Assembly: GCA_023416745.1 (NCBI GenBank)
Contig: JAEZHF010000079.1
Coordinates: 1 to 22,485 of the forward strand
DNA length: 22,485 nucleotides
Direction of reading: 5' to 3'
Origin: Bacillota bacterium
Lineage (GTDB): Bacteria > Bacillota > Clostridia > Christensenellales > SZUA-584
Shown here: piece after piece, positions 15,474 to 21,692 of the stretch
Layout: each line of letters begins with the position of its first letter
Position numbering within the stretch: the stretch's first letter is position 1
The notes under the pieces: model-generated
The model's input: the letters and a program-made list of their open reading frames with translations, nothing else
What the model was told of the DNA's origin: nothing
The model's database searches: none
Made by a program: the position numbers and the translations under genes

Positions 15474-16673
15474 ATGGAGCAGATCAAATACATTCCCAAT
15501 GCGATGAAGAACAGCGTCTATACCGAAGAGACGGCGCTGTTCTCCGAGGAGGAAGTGGAGAAGGTTTACCGCTTCCACCAGTCGATGGGCGACAAATACA
15601 ATCAGACACCGCTGGCCCGATTAGACGCGCTCGCGGCGTCCCTGGGGCTGTGCAGCCTGTGCGTGAAGGATGAGTCCCAGCGCGGTAACTTGAAGGCTTT
15701 CAAGCTGCTGGGCGGAGCGTACGCCGTGGCCAACAGCATCTGCCGCAAGCTGGGCGTCAGCATCGCCGACGTGGACTTCACTTACCTGAAGTCCGACGAA
15801 GTCAAGCGCAAGCTGGGTGACTTAACGTTCGCGGCGGCCTCGGACGGCAACCACGGCAAGTCCGTCGCGTGGGCGGCGCATGAGTTCAACCAGAAGTCCA
15901 TCGTGTACATGCCCAAAGGCACGGTGCAGGACCGCATCGACGCGATCGAGCGGTTCGGCGGCACGGTGATCGTGTCGGACGACAACTACGACTGGTGCGT
16001 GCGCGAGGTGAACCGCCTGTCCGTGGAAAAGGGCTGGGAAGTGGTGCTGGACACCGCCAGCGAAGGCGACACGCAGGTGGCGACATGGGTGATGCAGGGC
16101 TACGCCACGATGGGCGTAGAAGCCATCGAACAGCTGGGCAGCGTGCTGCCCACCCACATGTTTTTGCAGGCGGGCGTGGGCTCAATGGCGGCGGCGATGG
16201 CGGGCGTGTTCGTGAACCACTACGGCGACAAGTGCCCCAAGATATTTATCGTGGAGCCGCATCAGGCGGCGTGCTACTATGATTCGGGCGTGGCGGCGGA
16301 CGGCAAGGCGCGCAGCGTGGACGGCGACATGGACAGCATCATGGCGGGCCTCGCTTGCGGCGTGCCCAACCCGATATCGTGGGAGATCATCCGCAACTTC
16401 GCGGACGGCTTCTTTGCCTGCGACGATGTGCTCACGGCAAACGGCATGCGCATACTCGGTAACTCGCTGGCGGGTGACCCGCGCGTGGTGGCGGGTGAAT
16501 CCGGCGCGGTGGGCACCGGCCTCGTGGACGAGATCATGAAGAACCGTCCGGACCTCGCGAAAGAGATCGGCCTTGATGCATCCTCCCGCGTGATCATGTT
16601 CTCCACCGAGGGCGACACGGATACGAAGAACTACCGCGACGTGGTGTGGTACGGCAAGTATCCGAGATATTGA
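15474..16673 (+). CDS. ygeX: 2,3-diaminopropionate ammonia-lyase
   Basis: 399 residues, fold-type II PLP enzyme. The cofactor lysine is K77 in NLKAFKLLGG, preceded by VKDESQRGN. The PLP-ring loop is ASDGNHGKS, with D124 and N126, a motif typical of diaminopropionate ammonia-lyase. The phosphate loop is QAGVGSMAAAMAG, at roughly 225-237. The enzyme cleaves 2,3-diaminopropionate to pyruvate and two ammonia. In this cluster it would be the terminal step delivering pyruvate from the purine skeleton. The ATG at 15474 is only three bases after the preceding stop and has no strong RBS of its own, so it relies on coupling. It is the last gene of the second operon; a structured repeat follows at 16685. 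Confidence 0.92.
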   Translation: MEQIKYIPNAMKNSVYTEETALFSEEEVEKVYRFHQSMGDKYNQTPLARLDALAASLGLCSLCVKDESQRGNLKAFKLLGGAYAVANSICRKLGVSIADVDFTYLKSDEVKRKLGDLTFAAASDGNHGKSVAWAAHEFNQKSIVYMPKGTVQDRIDAIERFGGTVIVSDDNYDWCVREVNRLSVEKGWEVVLDTASEGDTQVATWVMQGYATMGVEAIEQLGSVLPTHMFLQAGVGSMAAAMAGVFVNHYGDKCPKIFIVEPHQAACYYDSGVAADGKARSVDGDMDSIMAGLACGVPNPISWEIIRNFADGFFACDDVLTANGMRILGNSLAGDPRVVAGESGAVGTGLVDEIMKNRPDLAKEIGLDASSRVIMFSTEGDTDTKNYRDVVWYGKYPRY

Positions 16674-16684
16674 GAGAAGATAAG

Positions 16685-16801
16685 CCTTCCCCTTGAGGGG
16701 AAGGTGCCCCGCAGGGGCGGATGAGGTGTCGGTTCTCGCTGTTGCGGCGTTACACCTCATCAGTCCGACTTTCGTCGGCCAGCTTCCCCTCGAGGGGAAG
16801 C
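16685..16801 (+). repeat. MITE-like structured repeat between ygeX and mocA
   Basis: A 117-bp element with five nested or serial inverted repeats: CCTTCCCCTTGAGGGGAAGG (16685-16704), GCCCC/GGGGC (16706-16718), a long-range pair GATGAGGTGT/ACACCTCATC (16720-16729 with 16752-16761), CCGAC/GTCGG (16765-16778) and GCTTCCCCTCGAGGGGAAGC (16782-16801). The first and last hairpins are near-copies, forming the ends. Similar dispersed repeats are common in gut Clostridia. It sits between convergent genes, so it may also act as a two-way terminator. Confidence 0.7.
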
Positions 16802-16845
16802 CATAAGGGCGTGGCACGGCAAGTATACAAGAGTTTTAGGCTAAA

Positions 16846-17439
16846 CTAACGGGCATCCGGGTGGACGAGGCGCGCTTCCATCGCGATCAGGTCCTCCCGG
16901 GTGTCGATATCATCAAGCTGGGACGCGTCCGCGACATGGAACGTGCGCAGCAGGCTCTCGTGGCGGCACGCCACCGTTTTGCCCGATTCCTCGCCGTCGA
17001 GACTCATCAGCTCGCCGTACAGGAATTCCGGGTAAATGACGGGGTTGCCGCTTTGGTCTTTGTGGGCCGACACCAGAATGGTGCCCGGCTCGTAAGCGTC
17101 CAGCATGCCGGACAGCGTTTTGGGTTTGAGCAGCGGCTGATCCGCCACGCAGAACATGCAGGCGTCCGTGCCGTCCATCAGTTCCAGCCCGAGGCGTATG
17201 CTGAGGCTGACGCCGAGGTCGGGGCAGCCATTCACGATGCCGGTAAAGCCAAACTCCTGGGCGGTGCACAGCATATGCTCATTAGCGGCGACGATGACGC
17301 GGCGTCCGAAAGGCGCTTCGCTCAAGGCTTCCAGTATGTATTCGACGACCGGCCGGCCGTCCAGCAACGCACCCAGCTTGCCGCCCCCGAAGCGGGCGCC
17401 CGCTCCGGCAGCGAGCAGTATGCAGCCGATATTTTTCAT
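16846..17439 (-). CDS. mocA: MocA-type molybdenum cofactor nucleotidyltransferase
   Basis: 197 residues, of the MobA/MocA family. The nucleotide-binding N-terminus is LAAGAGARFGGGK at 9-21, and the metal-binding segment is CVADQPLL around residue 97-104, followed by SGNPVIYP. MocA attaches CMP to molybdopterin to make the MCD form used by xanthine-dehydrogenase-family enzymes, so it would mature the Xdh encoded upstream. The equivalent gene (ygfJ) lies in the E. coli cluster. It is the only cluster gene on the minus strand, with its own promoter (17464-17493) and RBS (GAAGGAA). It ends in TAG. A small N-terminal difference from MobA proper and the xdh context favour MocA over MobA. Confidence 0.85.
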   Translation of the reverse strand: MKNIGCILLAAGAGARFGGGKLGALLDGRPVVEYILEALSEAPFGRRVIVAANEHMLCTAQEFGFTGIVNGCPDLGVSLSIRLGLELMDGTDACMFCVADQPLLKPKTLSGMLDAYEPGTILVSAHKDQSGNPVIYPEFLYGELMSLDGEESGKTVACRHESLLRTFHVADASQLDDIDTREDLIAMEARLVHPDAR

Positions 17440-17463
17440 TGTTAGTTCCTTCGTTTTTGGTTT

Positions 17464-17493
17464 ATTATATCATTTAAGAGGAATATAAAACAA
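17464..17493 (-). promoter_or_regulatory. Promoter of mocA
   Basis: On the reverse strand TTGTTT (17493-17488) is followed by 18 bases and a perfect TATAAT (17469-17464), about 25 bases before the mocA start codon. The divergent sdaAB gene begins at 17516, so this 76-base gap serves both genes; no equally clear promoter was found for sdaAB. Confidence 0.65.
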
Positions 17494-17515
17494 ATGCGGA
17501 TAGGATATTAGGAAA

Positions 17516-18190
17516 ATGCAGAACAATTTCAGCGTTTTTGATATCGTGGGGCCCATCATCATCGGACCGTCCAGCTCGCACACTGGGGGCGCCTGCCGAC
17601 TGGCCAACGCCGCGCGGGCTATATTCAACAAACCGATCACCGACGTCGTGATCCACGTATACGGCTCGTTCGCGGCCACGCTGCGCGGCCACGGCACCGA
17701 CAAGGCGCTGGTGGGCGGGCTGATGGGGCTCGCACCGGACGATGAGCGGCTGACGCACGCATTGGAGATAGCGAAGGATGCGGGCTTCAGTTACCGTTTT
17801 GCGATGGAGGAGGAGACGGGCTCGCAGCCCAACCTCGTGCGCTTCGACTTGCGCAACGCGGACGAGGGCGCGCAGATGAGCGTGACGGGCGCGTCCATCG
17901 GCGGCGGCAACATCATCGTCACGCGCATCAACAGCACTGCGCTGCGCATTAGCCTTAAGTACAACACCGTGGTGGTGGATCATCTGGACAAACCGGGCGC
18001 GGTGCTGAGCGTCGCGAAGATACTGGCGGACAGCGGCGTCAACATCGCCAACATGAACATGTACCGCCAGGGCAAGCGCGACCGGGCGTACATGATATTG
18101 GAGACGGACGAAACGATACCGCCGGACGTACTCAAGGCGCTGAGGGGTCTGGAAGATATGTACGTGATCTATATACCCAAGCTGTATTAA
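17516..18190 (+). CDS. sdaAB: L-serine ammonia-lyase, iron-sulfur-dependent, beta subunit
   Basis: 224 residues, the full length of the beta subunit of the two-chain L-serine dehydratase. The N-terminal block GPIIIGPSSSHTGGACR (12-28) is the family signature. An ACT domain occupies about residues 150-224 (VDHLDKPGAVLSVAKIL, GVNIANMNMYR), usually a regulatory amino-acid-binding module. With the alpha subunit it converts L-serine to pyruvate and ammonia via an oxygen-sensitive 4Fe-4S cluster. Next to ygeX this suggests a shared pyruvate-forming end for serine and diaminopropionate (inference). The start follows AGGATATTAGGA. The alpha subunit begins 15 bases after its stop. Confidence 0.92.
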   Translation: MQNNFSVFDIVGPIIIGPSSSHTGGACRLANAARAIFNKPITDVVIHVYGSFAATLRGHGTDKALVGGLMGLAPDDERLTHALEIAKDAGFSYRFAMEEETGSQPNLVRFDLRNADEGAQMSVTGASIGGGNIIVTRINSTALRISLKYNTVVVDHLDKPGAVLSVAKILADSGVNIANMNMYRQGKRDRAYMILETDETIPPDVLKALRGLEDMYVIYIPKLY

Positions 18191-18205
18191 AGGAGCAAGT
18201 GAGCA

Positions 18206-18340
18206 GTGTATCAGTATCAGTATGCGCGCCAGCGGGACATCGAGGCGCTGACCACGCAGTTTGGCATCAGCATATCCGAGCTGGCGATGCGGCACGAGGC
18301 GGAGCGAGACGAAACGGAAACGGCCGTCATTGCGGATTAG
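18206..18340 (+). pseudogene. sdaAA: N-terminal piece of serine dehydratase alpha subunit, cut off by in-frame TAG
   Basis: A GTG at 18206, with AGGAG about ten bases upstream, opens a frame MYQYQYARQRDIEALTTQFG that runs 44 codons to TAG at 18338-18340. The ATG of the catalytic part follows immediately in the same frame. Its start and content match the usual N-terminus of alpha subunits, which are about 290-300 residues; 44 plus 256 gives that length. From my memory of Bacillus SdaAA, the stop falls where a Gln stands, so one C-to-T change in CAG explains it. Either a nonsense mutation with restart at TAGATG, read-through, or a sequence error. Confidence 0.7.
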
Positions 18341-19111
18341 ATGAAGCTGACGCTGGATGTGATGAAGAGCAACGTGCAAGCGGGCGTCAAATCCACCCGG
18401 CCTTCCATGGGCGGGCTGATCGGACAGAACGCGGAGCAAATGTACGCCTACGCAACGGAACAAAAACCGCTGGGCGGCGAACTGATGGCGCGAGCCACAG
18501 CCTATGCGCTTGCGGTCACCGAGGAGAACGCGCGCATGAAGCGTATCGTGGCGTGCCCCACGGCGGGCGCGTGCGGCGTGCTGCCCGCCTGCCTGATCGC
18601 GGTGGGTGAGGAGCGCGGGCTGTCCGATGAGGTTCTGATTCGGGCGCTGTTCAACGCGTCGGCCATCGGTATACTGATCGCCAACGGCGCGACGGTGAGC
18701 GGGGCGGAGGGCGGTTGTCAGGCGGAGATCGGCTCCGCGTCCGCGATGGCGGCGTCCGCGATGGTGGAGATGGCGGGCGGCAGCGTGGACGCGAGCCTTA
18801 ACGCGGCGGCCATGGCTCTGAAGAACATGATGGGATTGGTGTGCGATCCGGTGGCCGGGCTGGTGGAGGTGCCTTGCTCCAAACGCAACGCGGCGGGCGT
18901 GGCCAACGCCATCACCGCGGCGGACATGGCGCTCGCGGGCATCACCAGCGTGATACCGCTCTGGGAGGTGATCCACGCGCTGAAGGAGGTCGGGCGGGCA
19001 TTGCCCTTTGAGCTGCGCGAGACAGCCAAGGGCGGCGTGGCGGCGACTAAGACCGGGCGCGAGATCGCCCAGCGCATACGCCACAATATCCACGAAGACC
19101 AAGATATGTGA
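18341..19111 (+). CDS. sdaAA: L-serine ammonia-lyase, iron-sulfur-dependent, alpha subunit (catalytic part, lacks normal N-terminus)
   Basis: 256 residues from ATG 18341. The Fe-S and active-site segments are intact: ACPTAGACGVLP (C72, C78), SGAEGGCQAEIGS (C126) and GLVCDPVAGLVEVPCSKRN (C168, C179). Together with SdaAB it would deaminate L-serine to pyruvate. No Shine-Dalgarno precedes this ATG; the codon just before it is an in-frame TAG that separates it from the normal first 44 residues (18206-18340). It might be made by termination-reinitiation at TAGATG, by stop-codon read-through, or not at all. The 3' end overlaps a tandem repeat that contains -10-like boxes for the next gene. Confidence 0.88.
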   Translation: MKLTLDVMKSNVQAGVKSTRPSMGGLIGQNAEQMYAYATEQKPLGGELMARATAYALAVTEENARMKRIVACPTAGACGVLPACLIAVGEERGLSDEVLIRALFNASAIGILIANGATVSGAEGGCQAEIGSASAMAASAMVEMAGGSVDASLNAAAMALKNMMGLVCDPVAGLVEVPCSKRNAAGVANAITAADMALAGITSVIPLWEVIHALKEVGRALPFELRETAKGGVAATKTGREIAQRIRHNIHEDQDM

Positions 19112-19135
19112 TATAATCAAGATATGTGATATAAT
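19100..19135 (+). promoter_or_regulatory. Tandem 18-bp duplication carrying extended -10 boxes, upstream of the regulator
   Basis: CAAGATATGTGATATAAT occurs twice in exact tandem (19100-19117 and 19118-19135). Each copy ends in TGATATAAT, an extended -10 (TG-n-TATAAT). The first copy overlaps the sdaAA stop codon (19109-19111). No good -35 box is seen, which extended -10 promoters do not need. Transcription would start near 19142, ahead of the YheO-like regulator. Confidence 0.5.
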
Positions 19136-19218
19136 ACATAAAATACTGTGAATAGGGGTCGGACAGAACGAAGATGAATCAGCAGACGGCATTGAACGCA
19201 CTCAAAGAAGGTGTTTAT

Positions 19219-19857
19219 ATGGACCAAGCTTTCTACAAGCCTTTCTGGATCCAGCTCGCCAAGGGCATTACCGGACACTTCGGCGAAAACTGCGAAGTGG
19301 TGATCCACGACCTCACGGAGGATGAGGAGCACACCATCATCTACATCGAAAACGGCCACGTCACGGGCCGCAAGGTGGGCGACGGTCCGTCGCATATCGT
19401 GCTGGAGTCGCGCCACAAGAAGCCCGAGGAGCTTAAGGATCGCGTCAACTATCTGACGCAGACGGAGGACGGGCGCATGCTCAAGTCCACCACCATCTAC
19501 ATTCGGGACAACAACGAGAAGGTGGTGGGCATATTCGCCATCAACTACGACATCACCAACTTCATGATGATGGACTACGCGCTTAAAGGTTTCATCGGCG
19601 CGAAGGACGAAAAGCCGGAGCGCATCACCAAGGGTGTGAATGGCCTGCTGAATGACCTCATCGACCAGTCGGTGCGGCTCGTCAATAAGCCGGTGTCGCA
19701 GATGAACCGTGAGGACAAGATTAAGGCCATCCGCTTCCTGCAGGACAAGGGCGCGTTTCTGATCACCAAGTCGGGCGACAAGGTGTCCAAATATTTCGGT
19801 ATATCCAAGTTCACGCTGTACAACTACATAGATGTGAAGGAGAACGGTAAGGACTGA
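19219..19857 (+). CDS. YheO-like PAS/HTH transcriptional regulator
   Basis: 212 residues from ATG 19219, which has GAAGG seven bases upstream. An in-frame ATG at 19174 (227 residues) has a poorer site. The N-terminal half is the PAS-like YheO domain: GENCEVVIHDL, ENGHVTGRKVGDG, LKSTTIYIRDNNEKVVGIFAINYD. The C-terminal ~60 residues form a helix-turn-helix (IKAIRFLQDKGAFLITKSGDKVSKYFGISKFTLYNYI) of the type following that domain. Relatives include DauR, which controls D-arginine catabolism, so a small-molecule-sensing regulator is likely. Its place beside sdaAA and the purine genes suggests it controls them, but the ligand is unknown. It has its own candidate promoter at 19100-19135. Confidence 0.85.
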   Translation: MDQAFYKPFWIQLAKGITGHFGENCEVVIHDLTEDEEHTIIYIENGHVTGRKVGDGPSHIVLESRHKKPEELKDRVNYLTQTEDGRMLKSTTIYIRDNNEKVVGIFAINYDITNFMMMDYALKGFIGAKDEKPERITKGVNGLLNDLIDQSVRLVNKPVSQMNREDKIKAIRFLQDKGAFLITKSGDKVSKYFGISKFTLYNYIDVKENGKD

Positions 19858-19863
19858 TTGCGG

Positions 19864-19900
19864 GGTTCTGCCGGAACCGTTAAGCTAAGCAGCGCTGCTT
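19864..19900 (+). promoter_or_regulatory. Two hairpins between the regulator and the amidohydrolase
   Basis: GGTTC/GAACC with a five-base loop (19864-19878) and the perfect 14-base palindrome AAGCAGCGCTGCTT (19887-19900) follow the regulator stop. There is no T-run directly after them, so the role as weak terminator or operator is open. Confidence 0.3.
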
Positions 19901-19976
19901 ATCATAGGGTACGTGAGATCACCTTTTGTTAAGCGCTCGTTTTTACCAAGCCAATACTGAAAGAGAGGGTATCAAA

Positions 19977-21365
19977 ATGGGATTCATTGTGGGCAACGCT
20001 ACCGTCATCACGGTGGACAAGCAAAGGCGCATCATTAATGACGGCGCGGTGGCGGTGAACGGTACGCTTATTGAAGCCGTGGGCAAGACGGATGAAATCA
20101 AAGCGCAGTACCCAGACTACGAGTTCCACGATATGTCGGGCCGCATTGTGATGCCCGGCCTGATCAACGGCCACGTGCATCTAACGCAGGCGCTGATCAA
20201 GGGCTGCGCCGACGATGTGAGCCTTATCGACTTTCTGGCGGAGCGCATCTGGAAGCTGATGGGAAGCTACAACGAGGAGGAAGCACGGGCGAGCACCGAC
20301 CTGTGCCTGCTGGAGATGATCAAATCCGGCACCACCACGTTTGTGGAAACGCTGCTGCTGTCCCGCTACGGCTTGGACGGCATCACGGACGCCGTGGTGC
20401 AAAGCGGCATGCGCGGCGTGCTGGCGAAGTCGGTGATGGATATTGCGACGTACGCGAGCCGGGACAACATCATGTGCGAGGGCATGGTGGAGGACGGCGA
20501 CGTGTGCCTGCAGCAGGCCATCGACTGGAAACAAAGAAGAGAGAACGACGGCGACGGCCGTGTGAACATATGGCTGGGGCCGCGCCCTGTTGGTTCCACC
20601 ACCAAGCAGATGCTGGAGAAGGTGGGGAAGACGGCGCGCGAGCACGACATGGGCATCGCGATACACTTCTGTGAAGTAAAGCAGGACGTGGCGCTGATGC
20701 GGGGCCAGTACGGTCAGGAGCCGGGGGATTTCGCGGAGTCCGCTGGCATACTCACCGACCGCACGATGATGGCGCATGGCATCTGGCTGACGCAGGAAGA
20801 CATGCAGGCACTTGCCCGCAACGGGTCCACCGTGGTGCACTGTCCGGCCAGCAACGCCAAGTTGGCGTCCGGCTTCTGCCTTGTTCCGGAACTGATGGAG
20901 GAGGGCGTGAACGTGGCGCTGGGTACCGACGGCCCGACGTGCGACAACGCCTATGACATGTTCGACGCGATGCGACTGGCGGCTATCATCCACAAGTGCC
21001 GTTTGCTGGACCCGCTGGTGATACCTGCGGAGACCGCCATCGAGATGGCGACCATCAACGGAGCGATCGCGATGCGCAAGGAAGATGAGCTGGGATCGCT
21101 GGAGGTGGGAAAGAAGGCGGACCTCATCACGATAGACTGCAACAACGCGCGTCTTGCGCCCAACACCAACCCAGTGTCGCTGGTGGTCTACTCCGCCAAA
21201 GGCTCCGACGTGGACAACGTGATCATCGACGGTAAGTACATCGTGAAGGACCGTGAGATACTGACGATGAACGAGCAGGCCGTGATCGACAACGCGCGCG
21301 AGAAGATACTCGCGGTGCTGAAGAAGACGGGAATGAAGAACGAGTCCAGGTGGCCGACGGTATAA
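19977..21365 (+). CDS. Amidohydrolase family protein (ATZ/TRZ-type, probable heterocycle deaminase)
   Basis: 462 residues from ATG 19977, chosen because AGAGAGGG precedes it and the protein then begins in normal family fashion (MGFIVGNATVITVD). Metal ligands: H66 and H68 in INGHVHLT, H230 with E233 in IHFCEV, H267 in MAHGIWL and D318 in LGTDGPT. The core resembles 5'-methylthioadenosine/S-adenosylhomocysteine deaminases and triazine hydrolases. The substrate cannot be read from sequence; an aminated purine or pyrimidine is plausible given the cluster. It is a distant relative of SsnA and not a recent copy. It ends just before a strong terminator at 21383-21445. Confidence 0.82.
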   Translation: MGFIVGNATVITVDKQRRIINDGAVAVNGTLIEAVGKTDEIKAQYPDYEFHDMSGRIVMPGLINGHVHLTQALIKGCADDVSLIDFLAERIWKLMGSYNEEEARASTDLCLLEMIKSGTTTFVETLLLSRYGLDGITDAVVQSGMRGVLAKSVMDIATYASRDNIMCEGMVEDGDVCLQQAIDWKQRRENDGDGRVNIWLGPRPVGSTTKQMLEKVGKTAREHDMGIAIHFCEVKQDVALMRGQYGQEPGDFAESAGILTDRTMMAHGIWLTQEDMQALARNGSTVVHCPASNAKLASGFCLVPELMEEGVNVALGTDGPTCDNAYDMFDAMRLAAIIHKCRLLDPLVIPAETAIEMATINGAIAMRKEDELGSLEVGKKADLITIDCNNARLAPNTNPVSLVVYSAKGSDVDNVIIDGKYIVKDREILTMNEQAVIDNAREKILAVLKKTGMKNESRWPTV

Positions 21366-21382
21366 GGAAAAACGTACAAGAT

Positions 21383-21445
21383 ACAGCCTCTCTCTGGTGT
21401 CCGCTCTGTTATGAGCGGGATATAGAGGGAGGCTGTTTTGTTTTG
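21383..21445 (+). terminator. Rho-independent terminator after the amidohydrolase
   Basis: ACAGCCTC...GAGGCTGT forms a long stem: ACAGCCTCTCTCT at 21383-21395 pairs imperfectly with AGAGGGAGGCTGT ending at 21436. It has an inner CCGCTC/GAGCGG hairpin and is followed by TTTTGTTTTG. This is a clear transcription end. Confidence 0.75.
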
Positions 21446-21450
21446 TCCAC

Positions 21451-21517
21451 GGCGGGCGACCACTGGTCGCCCCTACATTCATGGAGTTTCGCGGGCGGCC
21501 CGGAGACCCGCCCCTAC
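21451..21517 (+). repeat. Two degenerate tandem hairpin units in the gap before the molybdopterin gene
   Basis: Unit one has GGGCGACC/GGTCGCCC with loop ACT (21454-21472), then CTAC. Unit two has GCGGG/CCCGC (21491-21511), then CCCTAC. The units are 39 bases apart and look like diverged copies of one dispersed palindromic repeat common in gut Clostridia. The rest of 21366-21692 holds the terminator, an AT-rich stretch with GTTGCTATGGCAAC (21582-21595), and no gene I can support. Confidence 0.5.
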
Positions 21518-21692
21518 GTTGGTTAGGTGGTATCGTTATTGCGGTCATATAATGCAAATGGCTTTTATATTGCTAAATAGCGTTGCTATGGCAACATACT
21601 ATGCGATCAAGAAATGCTAGAATAATTTAAATCCACGAATATTGAAATTCAGTAGCCACCGCATAATCAGACGTTTACATAAGGAGCCGTTG

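Noticed and set aside
16861..17445. A 194-codon plus-strand open frame opposite mocA
   Set aside because: mocA has the LAAGxGxRxGxxK nucleotide-binding motif, a promoter and an RBS; the opposite frame has none.
18338..18340. Reassignment of TAG to an amino acid in this organism
   Set aside because: TAG ends mocA and the RES gene in plausible places, and no other in-frame TAG was noticed within the recognised genes, so a local event is more likely.
17474..19201. A 575-codon minus-strand open frame opposite sdaAB and sdaAA
   Set aside because: Same reverse-codon composition and no domain; the plus-strand genes have clear family motifs and ribosome binding sites.
21451..21517. CRISPR array
   Set aside because: Only two diverged palindromic units with different spacing elements and no cas genes; no array is seen anywhere in the window.
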